A stretch of DNA of 43,464 bases from Acidimicrobiia bacterium (GTDB lineage: Bacteria; Actinomycetota; Acidimicrobiia; Spongiisociales; UBA5794): NCBI GenBank assembly GCA_036396535.1, contig DASWKR010000016.1, forward strand, positions 1-43,464. The letters run 5' to 3'. Numbering within the stretch: position 1 is the stretch's first letter; every line of letters begins with the position of its first letter. A program made the position numbers and the translations under genes. Shown piece after piece: positions 1 through 8,400 of the stretch. Below the pieces are notes generated by a model. The model was not told the DNA's origin and did not search any database. It saw only the letters and a list, made by a program, of their open reading frames with translations.

Positions 1-504
1 ACGGTGACCGAGCCGATCGTGTCGGCGACGACCTCGAGCGAGACGGCTTCGAGGTTGAGCGGACGTGACCGGCCGCCGCTCAAGACGCGCCACACCACCA
101 GATTCACGACCAGACCCACCAATGCGATCGCCAGCATCAACCCCGTCATCACCTCCAGCGGGTTCCCGAACCTCCCGACCGCCTCGAAGACGACGTACCC
201 GGCGACGGCCAGGAGGAGGACCGCATTGGCGAGAGCGGCCAGGATCTCGAGCCGGTAGAGGCCGTACGTTCGCCTCGTGTCGGCCGAGGCGCGTTCGGCG
301 GCGACCGAGGCCGCCAGGGCCATCCCGAGCCCGAGGGCGTCGGTGGTCCATGTGGCCGGCGTCCGACATGAGGGCGAGCGATCCGCTGAGGACCGCACCG
401 ACGAACTCGACGACCATGAACCCCGCGATCAGCGCCAACGCCACAGCCAGCCGGCGGACCTGGCCCACCGGCCTCGACTGGGCTCCATCGTGGTCGTGGT
501 TCAT
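1..504 (-). pseudogene. Cation diffusion facilitator (CDF) transporter, 5' part, frameshifted
   Basis: The N-terminal half of a CDF-family metal/proton antiporter (zinc, cobalt or cadmium export is usual for the family) runs off the left edge. The ATG at 504 starts a short His/Asp-rich tail, then a hydrophobic helix and the family hallmark ALMSDAGHM. Right after GHM the frame breaks near 342-352. The continuation TDALGLGMALAASVAAE, a helix-loop-helix and a third hydrophobic stretch lie in another frame down to base 1. One extra base between GHM and TDALGLG would explain it. The product should therefore be truncated unless the base is an assembly or sequencing error. A TACCGT hexamer at 514-519, 9 nt before the ATG, is the likely -10 box. 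Family assignment is firm; substrate is unknown. Confidence 0.65.
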
Positions 505-550
505 CCTCGCGCCACGGTAGCGATGGCGGCACGCCGGCCGGCAGCGGGGA

Positions 551-1345
551 TCAGATCTCGAGGTACCTGGTCTCGTCGTGCGTCACGGCACCGCCGATCT
601 CCGTTGCGTCACCGCGCCACCGCAGCTCGATGAGCGACGGGTGGCCCATCTCCTCGCCCTGCCGGATCTTGACGCTTCCCTCCTCCTCTCCGGCCGATCG
701 CATGGCGGCCGCCAAGGCGACGGCGGCGCTCCCTGTCGCCGGATCCTCGGGGACACCGGCGGCCGGGGCGAAGAAGCGAACTCGAGCGGCGCTTCCTCGG
801 CGATGGGCGATGAGCACGCCGAAATGGTCGGCGAGCACTCCGAGATCGGGTGCCACGGAGGCGACTGCCTCTTCCGAATCGACCACGAAGATGAGGTATT
901 CGAGCGGCATCATGACCCGGTAGGCGGCGATCGGCGCCGGTACTCCGGCGGCCCCGGCAAGAGCCACAAGATCGTCACCGGCCGCCACTTCGCCGAGCGG
1001 CCCGGTCTGCACCCACGTCACATCGCCTTCGAACCGCAGGCCCACCTCTCCGATCCCGCAGCGAAGCCGGTCGACGCCCCCCGGCCCCATCCGGCCCATC
1101 ACGTGCCCGGTCCCGACGAGCGGATGCCCGGCGAACGGCAGCTCCATTCCCGGCGTGAAGATCCGCACCACCGGAGGCGCGCCCGGCTGCCAGTCGACGA
1201 ACGCCGTCTCCGAAAACCCGAGGTCGGCTGCGATCTGCTGCATCATCTCGTCGTCGAGCCCGATGCAGTCGTTGACGACGCCGAGGTGGTTGCCGCCCTC
1301 GCCCCCTCGAGTGAACACCCGCAGGACGTGAACCGACCGGGCCAT
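551..1345 (-). CDS. PhzF family isomerase/epimerase
   Basis: PhzF-like proteins are cytoplasmic, cofactor-free isomerases with a diaminopimelate-epimerase fold. The founding member works in phenazine synthesis, but most members have no known substrate and no phenazine genes are seen here. The 264-residue protein has the family's marks: SETAF with the presumed catalytic Glu near residue 46, FAGHPLVGTGHV, and EDPATGSAAVAL near the C-terminus. The frame stays open upstream to 1447, but the ATG at 1345 is preceded by GGGGAGGAG at good spacing and starts the family's usual HVLRVF strand. It is transcribed away from the small membrane-protein gene at 1512. Confidence 0.85.
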   Translation of the reverse strand: MARSVHVLRVFTRGGEGGNHLGVVNDCIGLDDEMMQQIAADLGFSETAFVDWQPGAPPVVRIFTPGMELPFAGHPLVGTGHVMGRMGPGGVDRLRCGIGEVGLRFEGDVTWVQTGPLGEVAAGDDLVALAGAAGVPAPIAAYRVMMPLEYLIFVVDSEEAVASVAPDLGVLADHFGVLIAHRRGSAARVRFFAPAAGVPEDPATGSAAVALAAAMRSAGEEEGSVKIRQGEEMGHPSLIELRWRGDATEIGGAVTHDETRYLEI

Positions 1346-1498
1346 GCGCTCCTCCCCGAGTAGATGACCCGCAAACGCTAGACGCCGATCCGAGCGTGCT
1401 CGGAGGCGGCGACCCGAGGTTGTCGCGGCCGGCGCGTCGCAGCGCAACCGGTGGCGCCCGGGTCCGCTCCCGGAGCGGGGTGGCGGACCGCCCCCAGC

Positions 1499-1504
1499 TA
1501 CATT
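1499..1504 (+). promoter_or_regulatory. Candidate -10 box (TACATT), leaderless start at 1512
   Basis: TACATT lies 7 nt before the GTG at 1512 with no Shine-Dalgarno between them. A transcript starting about 7 nt after the box would begin at the start codon. No clear -35 is visible. Confidence 0.45.
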
Positions 1505-1511
1505 CGGGCGC

Positions 1512-1742
1512 GTGATCGCTCAGGACTTCGTCGACATCCTCGGCCTCGACTCGCTGCTCGCCCAGCTGGTGCTCGGCCTGGGAGCCGCCATGGTGCTCGG
1601 CAACGGCTACGCCATCTACCAGCACCGCAGGGGGCGAGCGCCCCATGGTGCCGCCGGCGGGTTCCGAGCCGCACGCGCTTGGTGGCTGCTCGGGGTCGGA
1701 ATCGTGATCCTGGCTTGGGGAACTGCGAGCCTGGCGGTCTGA
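1512..1742 (+). CDS. Small membrane protein, unknown function
   Basis: A 76-residue protein with two hydrophobic segments (about residues 14-34 and 58-75) joined by a basic, Gly/Arg-rich loop, so probably a two-helix membrane protein. I do not recognise the family. The GTG start fits the TACATT box 7 nt upstream. Its TGA overlaps the ATG of the next gene (TGATG), which implies translational coupling with the MBL-fold gene. Base composition and the stop-start overlap argue that it is real. Confidence 0.6.
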   Translation: MIAQDFVDILGLDSLLAQLVLGLGAAMVLGNGYAIYQHRRGRAPHGAAGGFRAARAWWLLGVGIVILAWGTASLAV

Positions 1743-2566
1743 TGTCCTCGGAGCTCTCCTTCATCTGCAGGACGTGTGGCCACCAACATGCTGCGTCGCT
1801 CTCGCCGCCACCGCGCTGCGCCATATGCGACGATGAGCGTCAGTACGTCGGGTGGGAGGGCCAGCAGTGGACGACCCTCGCCGAGTTGGCGGAGGAGGGT
1901 CACCGCACGGAGCTGCGCGACGTCGAACCGGGCCTCTGGGGGGTCGGGGTGACCCCGGCCCTCGGGATCGACCAGCGGGGGCTCGTGGTGACGACGCCGC
2001 AGGGGAACGTCCTGTGGGACGTGCCGGGGTTCGTGGACCACGAGGCCATCGAGCGGGTTGCCGGGCTCGGGGGCCTGGCAGCCATCTCGGCGTCGCACCC
2101 GCACTTCTACGGCGTCATGGTCGAGTGGGCCCGGGCCTTCGGTGCGACGATCTTCTTGCCGGTCGCCGACCGGGAGTGGATCATGCGTCCGGACGCGAGC
2201 ATCGAGCTGTACGAGGAGGCGGTGTCCCCGGTGGCCGGTGTCCGCCTCGTTCGAACAGGCGGTCACTTCGCCGGTAGCGCCGTCCTCGAGTGGCGAGCAG
2301 GCGCAGAGGGAAGGGGAGCGCTCCTCACGGGAGACACCGTCGCGGTGGTGCAAGACCGCCGGTGGATATCGATCATGCGGAGCTACCCGAACCTCATCCC
2401 ACTCGACGAGGCGACGCTCCGAGCCATCGACTCGGTGCTCGACGGGCTGCATTTCGACCGGATCTACGGAGGCTGGTGGGGCCGGGTGATCCCGACCGGT
2501 GCCAGGGCGAAGGTGAAGGCGTCGATCGAGCGGTACATCGAGAGGATCGGAGGAGCCGACACATGA
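1742..2566 (+). CDS. Rubredoxin-like zinc ribbon plus MBL-fold protein
   Basis: A 274-residue protein in two parts. Residues 9-29 carry C-x2-C and C-x2-C (C9, C12, C26, C29), a small zinc or iron knuckle, followed by DERQYVGWEGQQWTT. The rest looks like a metallo-beta-lactamase fold: a strand ending in SHPHFYG at the usual HxHxDH position, then GGHFAGS and LLTGDTV. The Asp and third His of HxHxDH are replaced (HPHFYG), so the standard dinuclear metal site appears incomplete. Catalytic activity should not be assumed. It overlaps the preceding gene by 1 nt and the following SRPBCC gene by 4 nt (ATGA), so the three are probably co-translated. Substrate unknown. Confidence 0.75.
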   Translation: MSSELSFICRTCGHQHAASLSPPPRCAICDDERQYVGWEGQQWTTLAELAEEGHRTELRDVEPGLWGVGVTPALGIDQRGLVVTTPQGNVLWDVPGFVDHEAIERVAGLGGLAAISASHPHFYGVMVEWARAFGATIFLPVADREWIMRPDASIELYEEAVSPVAGVRLVRTGGHFAGSAVLEWRAGAEGRGALLTGDTVAVVQDRRWISIMRSYPNLIPLDEATLRAIDSVLDGLHFDRIYGGWWGRVIPTGARAKVKASIERYIERIGGADT

Positions 2567-3018
2567 CTGGCCGCACGATGAAGCCCATCACCGTCGAGGC
2601 GCGCCTACCGGCTCCCCCGGACGAGGTGTTCGCCTTCATCGCCGACACCCGAAACGATCCGCAGTGGTGCTCCAACGTCGAAACGGTCGAAGTGATCGCC
2701 GGCGGCGCCATCACTCCAGGCACGGCCTTCCGATTCCACCAGCATTTCGACAGGCCCGGGGGGAGACGCATGCAGTTCGACGTCGACGTCACCATCGAGT
2801 CCACGGAGGGCCGGTCGATCACCTGGGTCGCCGACGATCGATTCCAGCTGCGCCGAATCACGATCGCCGTCGAGCCGGCCGGCGAGGATTCGAAGGTGAC
2901 TCAGACCACCGTGGCCACGTTCAAGAGCCCACCCGGGCCGGCGAGGTGGATGTACCCGCTCCTGGCCAAGCGCACCTTCAAGCGCCAGTTCGCGGCCCTC
3001 GCCGCCCGCTATCGCTGA
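2563..3018 (+). CDS. SRPBCC family protein (polyketide cyclase/START-like)
   Basis: A 151-residue SRPBCC-fold protein that probably binds a small hydrophobic ligand. Visible marks are the opening ARLPAPPDEVFAFIADTRNDPQW, the central GTAFRFHQHF strand, and a C-terminal amphipathic helix MYPLLAKRTFKRQFAAL. No function can be assigned from the fold alone. The ATG at 2563 overlaps the stop of the MBL-fold gene; a second in-frame ATG at 2578 is closer to the domain and is possible. Last gene of the three-gene unit. Confidence 0.75.
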   Translation: MTGRTMKPITVEARLPAPPDEVFAFIADTRNDPQWCSNVETVEVIAGGAITPGTAFRFHQHFDRPGGRRMQFDVDVTIESTEGRSITWVADDRFQLRRITIAVEPAGEDSKVTQTTVATFKSPPGPARWMYPLLAKRTFKRQFAALAARYR

Positions 3019-3158
3019 CCGGCCGGTTCACCGCCGGTCGCGGTGGACGACGCCTTCGATGGGACGGCGATCGGTGTTCTCGATCGGGCGGAGAGGCCGA
3101 TCTGCCGGCTGCACAGAGGCGCTCTCGGGTGGGTTCAGGTGCCGGCGCCCGGACCATG

Positions 3159-3172
3159 CCGAGATGTCTCGG
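3159..3172 (+). promoter_or_regulatory. Palindrome CCGAGA-TG-TCTCGG beside the tRNA promoter
   Basis: A perfect 6-bp inverted repeat with a 2-nt centre sits one base upstream of the TACACT box. It lies between the expected -35 and -10 positions, so a bound protein would block or bend the promoter. The role is inferred only. Confidence 0.35.
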
Positions 3173-3173
3173 G

Positions 3174-3179
3174 TACACT
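3174..3179 (+). promoter_or_regulatory. Candidate -10 box (TACACT) of tRNA-Gly
   Basis: TACACT ends 12 nt before the tRNA 5' end, leaving about 5 nt of 5' leader for RNase P. The same GTACACT context is seen before dnaB and the rpsF operon. Confidence 0.5.
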
Positions 3180-3191
3180 GGTCCCTCTGAC

Positions 3192-3262
3192 GCGGATGTA
3201 GTTCAATGGCAGAACACGAGCTTCCCAAGCTCGGAGTGGGGGTTCGATTCCCCTCATCCGCT
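3192..3262 (+). tRNA. tRNA-Gly (anticodon CCC)
   Basis: A 71-nt cloverleaf. Acceptor GCGGATG pairs with CATCCGC. The D arm contains AGTTCAATGGCAGAAC. The anticodon stem CGAGC/GCTCG encloses loop TTCCCAA, giving anticodon CCC, which reads GGG. The T arm is GGGGG-TTCGATT-CCCCT with one G.U pair. Discriminator base is T; CCA is not encoded. The dcd start codon lies only 2 nt after the discriminator base. Confidence 0.95.
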
Positions 3263-3264
3263 CG

Positions 3265-3831
3265 ATGATCCTGTCCGACCGCGACATCAACGAGGCGATC
3301 TCGTCCGGCCGGATCATCATCGACCCGTTCGATCCGTCGATGGTCCAGCCGTCGTCCGTCGACCTGCGTTGCGACAGGTTCTTCCGTGTGTTCGAGAACC
3401 ACCGCTACTCGATCATCGATCCCAAGGCACCCCAGCTCGATCTGACGAAGCAGGTGGAGGCGGGCGAGGACGACCCGTTCATCCTCCACCCGGGTGAGTT
3501 CGTGCTCGGGTCGACCATGGAGATCGTCGGACTGGCAGACGACATCGTCGCCCGCCTCGAGGGCAAGTCGAGTCTCGGCAGGCTCGGCCTGCTCATACAC
3601 TCGACGGCGGGCTTCGTCGACGCCGGCTTCAAGGGCCAGGTGACCCTCGAGCTGTCGAACGTCGCCAACCTCCCGATCGCCATCTATCCGGGCATGGCCA
3701 TCGGGCAGGTGTCGTTCTACGAGCTCAAGTCGCCCGCCGAAGCGCCGTACGGCTCGCAAGGCCTCGGCTCGAAGTACATGAACCAGGCGGGTCCCACGGC
3801 GAGCAGGATGCACGAGAGCTTCGAGGGATGA
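3265..3831 (+). CDS. dcd: dCTP deaminase (actinobacterial, probably dUMP-forming)
   Basis: Converts dCTP to dUTP, or straight to dUMP in the bifunctional type, supplying thymidylate synthesis in the cytoplasm. The 188-residue length and the sequence match the dCTP deaminase family: [29 protein letters not shown] with the catalytic Glu region, GQVTLELSN, and a C-terminal [11 protein letters not shown]. The mycobacterial enzyme, which it resembles closely, is of the bifunctional DCD-DUT type. The start MILSDRDI matches the family N-terminus, so the ATG at 3265, 2 nt after the tRNA, is well supported. There is no room for a ribosome binding site outside the tRNA, so the mRNA may arise by tRNA 3' processing and be read as leaderless. 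Confidence 0.95.
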   Translation: MILSDRDINEAISSGRIIIDPFDPSMVQPSSVDLRCDRFFRVFENHRYSIIDPKAPQLDLTKQVEAGEDDPFILHPGEFVLGSTMEIVGLADDIVARLEGKSSLGRLGLLIHSTAGFVDAGFKGQVTLELSNVANLPIAIYPGMAIGQVSFYELKSPAEAPYGSQGLGSKYMNQAGPTASRMHESFEG

Positions 3832-3846
3832 TCGGCCCAGGGCCGA
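3832..3846 (+). terminator. Inverted repeat after dcd
   Basis: TCGGCCC-A-GGGCCGA follows the dcd stop directly and sits between convergent genes. The practical hairpin is TCGGC-CCAGG-GCCGA. There is no T tract, so termination is only likely. Confidence 0.35.
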
Positions 3847-3864
3847 GGGACGGTGCCACCTCCC

Positions 3865-4575
3865 TCACGGCGTGAACGTCGTTCCTTCGGTGAGCCACAT
3901 GCTGAGCTCGCCCCTGTCGGGCTCGTGGAGGGCACCGTCTCGCACGAAGTACGCCCTGTCGGCCAGCTCGAGGGCCGCCGGATCGTGAGTGGCGATCAGC
4001 ACGGCCGTCCCGTTTCGAGAGATCCCCTCGAGCAGGTCGAGAACGGCTGCCCCCGTGCCCGTGTCCAGCTCCCCGGTCGGCTCGTCGGCGAGGATGTACC
4101 CCGGTCCGTGGACCAGAGCCCTGGCGATGGCGACCCGCTGCTGCTCGCCGCCCGACAACTCGTCGGGCCTGTGCCCCAACCTCCCCTCCATCCCGACCGC
4201 GGCGAGCGCCGCGCCGACCTTCTCCCGCCCCTCACGGCCCCCGACCCCGATCAGCCGCAGCGAGACGTCGACGTTCTCCTCTGCCGACAGCAGCGCCAGC
4301 AGGCCGGCCGTCTGGAACACGAAGCCGAGCTTCGTTCTCCTCAGTACCGCGGCGGCATCCTCCTCGAGCGTGTCGACGCGCTCGCCGTCGAGGAAGACTT
4401 CTCCCTCGTCCGGCGGCTGTAGGACGCCGGCGATGTGCAGAAGGGATGTCTTGCCGGAACCCGAGGGCCCGAAGAAGGCGACCAGCTGGCCCGGGTCGAT
4501 CGTGACACTGACGCCGGCTGCCCCGACCGCGCCGCCCGGGTAGCGCTTCGTCACGTTGCGCAGCTCGAGGCTCAC
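3865..4575 (-). CDS. ABC transporter ATP-binding protein (LolD/MacB type)
   Basis: A 236-residue ATPase that should drive the FtsX-type permease encoded upstream. Visible motifs are Walker A GPSGSGKTS (36-44), Q-loop FVFQ near 85-88, signature LSGGEQQR (140-147), Walker B ILADEPTGELD (161-171) and the switch His near 197. ADEPTGELD is typical of the LolD/MacB/FtsE group that pairs with FtsX permeases. The ATG at 4575 overlaps the TGA of the preceding ATPase gene by 4 nt. This operon has two non-identical ATPases for one large permease, which suggests a heterodimeric motor. Cargo is unknown; these systems act on lipids, lipoproteins or peptides at the outer face of the membrane. Confidence 0.9.
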   Translation of the reverse strand: MSLELRNVTKRYPGGAVGAAGVSVTIDPGQLVAFFGPSGSGKTSLLHIAGVLQPPDEGEVFLDGERVDTLEEDAAAVLRRTKLGFVFQTAGLLALLSAEENVDVSLRLIGVGGREGREKVGAALAAVGMEGRLGHRPDELSGGEQQRVAIARALVHGPGYILADEPTGELDTGTGAAVLDLLEGISRNGTAVLIATHDPAALELADRAYFVRDGALHEPDRGELSMWLTEGTTFTP

Positions 4576-5420
4576 GATCCCACCTCGCCCGCCGCCTCCT
4601 CGGGCGAGAGGAGGATCCCGTCCTCGGTCGTCTGCGCCCTGACGTGGCGCCCGATCCCCGCTTGGAGGAGTAGGTCGCGCGGCAGGCGCACCCCTCCTCG
4701 CTCGTCGACGGTCAGCACCTCCGATGCTCCTTTGCGCCGTTCGGTTGCGGTCCTGCCGTCTTCGAGCCGCACCACCCTGTCGGAGCGCACCGCAAGGGCG
4801 ACGTCGTGGGTCACGACCAGGACGGACAAGCCGCCTTCGTGTGACATGCGGCGCAGCAGTTCGTACACCTCGAGGCCCGTCTCGGTGTCGAGCTCACCCG
4901 TCGGCTCGTCTGCCAGCAACAAGCGGGGGCCGAGGGCGAGCGCAACGCACAAGGCGAGCCGCTGCTGCTCGCCGCCCGACATCGTCGCCACCCTTGCGTA
5001 CGCCTTGCTGCGGAGGCCGGTGGCCTCGAGCAACCCCTCCGTGCGCTGTCTGCGCACCTTGCGTGAGACGCCGGCCATCAGCATCGGCAGCTCGACGTTC
5101 TGGGCGGCCTTCAGGTAAGGAAGGAGGTTGCGGGTGAAGTCCTGCCAGAGGAACCCGACATTGCGCCTGTAGTGCTTCACGAGGCCCGACTGCGTCACGT
5201 CCTCCAGGTCGGTCCCGGCGACGTGCGCCTTGCCTGCGGACGGAGACTCGAGACCGGCGAGGATCTGCAGAAGCGTGGACTTGCCGGCTCCCGACCTGCC
5301 TACCACAGCGACGAACTCTCCCTCCTCCATCACGAAGTCGAGGCCTTGGAGCGCCACCACCTCGAGGTTTCCCTGCTTGTGGATCTTGATGAGGTTGCGG
5401 CAGTCGATGATCAGCGCCAT
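4572..5420 (-). CDS. ABC transporter ATP-binding protein with C-terminal AbrB-like domain
   Basis: A 282-residue ATPase, partner of the ATPase and permease beside it. Walker A GRSGAGKST (41-49), Q-loop LWQD near 91-94, signature MSGGEQQR (147-154), Walker B LLLADEPTGELD (167-178), switch His near 205. After the usual ATPase end (about 228) comes an extra 45 residues with SEVLTVDERGGVRLPRDLL followed by GIGRHVRAQTTEDGILLSP, which reads like a SpoVT-AbrB (MazE-like) strand-helix-strand unit. In other proteins that unit dimerises and may bind DNA; here it could dimerise the motor or sense state. The ATG at 5420 overlaps the permease TGA by 1 nt. Confidence 0.85.
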   Translation of the reverse strand: MALIIDCRNLIKIHKQGNLEVVALQGLDFVMEEGEFVAVVGRSGAGKSTLLQILAGLESPSAGKAHVAGTDLEDVTQSGLVKHYRRNVGFLWQDFTRNLLPYLKAAQNVELPMLMAGVSRKVRRQRTEGLLEATGLRSKAYARVATMSGGEQQRLALCVALALGPRLLLADEPTGELDTETGLEVYELLRRMSHEGGLSVLVVTHDVALAVRSDRVVRLEDGRTATERRKGASEVLTVDERGGVRLPRDLLLQAGIGRHVRAQTTEDGILLSPEEAAGEVGS

Positions 5421-8400
5421 CAGCGCTCCACCTCCCGGAGGACCTCGCTCATCCTCCGCACGGACACCCGCCGCGTCGCCCACACGACGGACACGATGAG
5501 AAGCGCTCCGACGAAGGCGACGTAGCCGAGGAGCACGATCCAGTCGATGCTCAGGATGATCGGCGGGACGATGTCCTCGGCGGTCTCGCCGAGCTGCAGG
5601 AAGGGCAGCATCGCCTTCATGAGGGCGATTCCCCCGGCGATGCCGATGACGGCGCCCAGCCCGAGGACGACGAGCTGCTCGACAGCGAACGTGGCAGCAA
5701 CGCTCGACCGCCCCAGCCCGAGGGCGCGCAGCACCCCCATCTCCCTGGCGCGCCTGGCGACGGCGAGCAGCACGTACCCGGTGACCCCGAACAAGGCGAG
5801 TGCGATCGACGTGGCAGCACCGACGAAGAGGATCGCAACCAGACCGACTTGGACGGGCCTGCTCGAGAACTGCGCCTCGGCGCCGGCGATCGTGATGACC
5901 TCGTCGGGGCTCTCGCTCGGGGGGAGCTGACCGGAGACGCGGCGGGCGGCGGCATCGGCGTCGTCCGTCCTCACCCAGAGCTCCTGGGGTGCGGTCACCC
6001 GTCGGGGCGTCGTGTTGTAGCTCCACGTCGCTTCGCCGTTCAACAGCATGTTCATGGCGTCGATGTCGAAGACCATCGTCCCTTGGAAGCGGCGATCCGT
6101 GACCGTCGGAACCGGTCCCACGAGCCCGGCGAGCTCGGCGTCGAACACGGTGCCCTCGACCGAGAACGCCGCCGACTCGCCGACCTCGAGGCCGGCGTTG
6201 GCTGCCGCCTCCGCGTCGAGGAGGACCCGCACCGGGACTGGGGGCATCCGGAGCTGGGGAACGGTGGCGCCGATGCGGCCTCGCACCGGGAACACCCAGA
6301 CATCTGCTTGGCCCTCCCTCGCCAATGGCGACGCTGCGAGCTCTTCGGCTGTCGGGGGTTCCTGGCCTTCGGGGAGCTCGCGAAAACGGGCGTCGCGCGC
6401 AGTCATGGCGGTCTGGTCCTCGCGGATCGACATGCCTTCTGATGGCTGGAGCTCACCGTACAGGTCGGCCCGCAGGTCGGCCCGGCCTGCCGGCGTGACA
6501 ACTTCGATGGAGGAGACGACCACCTGCTCACCGTTCGTGACGTTCCCGTCTGTCGGGTTGACGCGCTCGACCCAGATGGCATGGATCGTGAGCGGAGGCA
6601 CCGGCGGGCTGGGGTAAGCCGGGCGGCCCTCACCGAGATCGATGGCCACGGTCCGCCACTCGGTCGTGACGAGGTCCTCGTCGGCCTGCATCGTCCATAC
6701 CTTGCCGTCGGCATCGAAGACCTTCGCCATCCAACGGACGGTCCTGTCCTGCAGGGCGGTGCTCAGCTCCACTTCGGCGAGGACCGTGGAAGGAACCACG
6801 ATGCCGTCGAGGCGGATGGCCGTGGCGTCCGCGGCCAGGGTGACGCCCTGGTCCGGCGGGTCACCGTCCGGGCGAAGCGGCGAGAACACCGACGAGGGGT
6901 CGACGCCGAAGTCCGACCGCCAGACGACCACTTCCGAGAACTCGTCCGGGCGAATGGCGATGCCCTCGGCGGGGCGCGACTGGGCGCGGCGCGGACCGCC
7001 GGACGTCCTGAGCACCCCCGTCCCCGCGTCGCCGTCCGGCACCGCGAGGAAACCGGCACCTGGTGCGACGATGCGCAGGTCCGCTCCGGCTGCGAAGGCC
7101 GCCCTGTCGGTGAACGACCCCTCCAACGTGTTGGCGTACGTGAGCGCGAACGCCCCGAAGCCCGTCGTGAGCCACACGAGCAGAGCGAGCCGGCCGTAGG
7201 GGATCGGGTTTCGACCCAGATGCCAGCCCGGCAGCGCAAGGGGCATGGCGCGCCTCTTCGTCATCAGCCACCCGACGAGGCGCAACACCCACGGGAGCAC
7301 CCGCAGGAGCACGAGAGCGCCTGTGAACAGCAGCAACACCGGGAAGACGACGGCGACCGGGTCGAGGGCCACCTCGTCGCCCGACGTGTTGATGAAACCG
7401 CGCTGCGCGAGTTGGACGAGGATCACGAGTGACAGTGCGATAGCGAAGAGGTCGAGGTTGTAGCGCTGCCACACGGAGGTGCCGGTGGGGCGGGCGGCGA
7501 GTGAGCGCAGCTCCAGCACGCGCCGCCTGGCGAAAGGGATGATGGCCAGCCCCATCGCCACGAACGTCGTGACGGCCCCGCCGAGGACCCACGGGACGAC
7601 GGATTGGAGCTGGGCGACCCGAAGCGGCTCGCCACCCGTGAGCTCGGAGAGCGGGGGGATGCGCCCCGTCAGGCCCACCATGAGCCGAGCGACGTATGGG
7701 GCCGCCGCGCCGGCGACCCCTGCGATGAGTAGCGATTGGGCGAGGTGGATCCCGACCGTCTGCCACGTGCTCGCTCCCCTCGTCCTCAGCAAGGCCATCT
7801 CAGGCCCCTCGCGCTCGAGGGTGAGGGCCGCCGTGTAGACCAGAAAGTACAGCGCACCGCCGACCACGAGAGCGAGGATCGCCAGGATCGGGGCTCCGAC
7901 GACGACCGACCGCACGCCGAAGGCGTCGAGTAGCGAGGTGAGCCCTGAACTGGTTGCCATGGCGCCCCCGGTCGCCTGAGCCGTCTCGGCCCTGAACGAG
8001 TTGACGGCGCCTCGGATCGCTGCCAACTCCTCGAGGTCGAGCTCGTCGGGCGCCAGCTCGAGGACGAATCGCTGCGTGGCGCTCGTCTGGACGAGCCCTC
8101 GGAACGGCCGCAGCCAGGGATCCTCGGTCGGCGTGATCGGGATCTGGGTGGTCCACGCGTCGAACGTCGCCTGGTCGACGTAGATCATCCGCGACGGGTC
8201 GTCGATCCCCCAGATCTTCGCTCCTGGGTCCACAGGTTCAACGATCCCGGCAATCTCGACGACCTCGAAGGTCTCCCGCTGGCCGAGAAAGGGCTTGAGG
8301 ACGAAGCGGTCTCCTACGTCGAGAGCTCCGAGTCTCGAGACGTCGGAACCGATGGCGATCCGCAATGGATCCCCACCGCTTGCGGGGCTGCTGCTCGTCG

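Noticed and set aside
3019-3191. A leader peptide or extra small gene before tRNA-Gly
   Set aside because: No start codon with a ribosome binding site or coding-like frame; the stretch is explained by the tRNA promoter.
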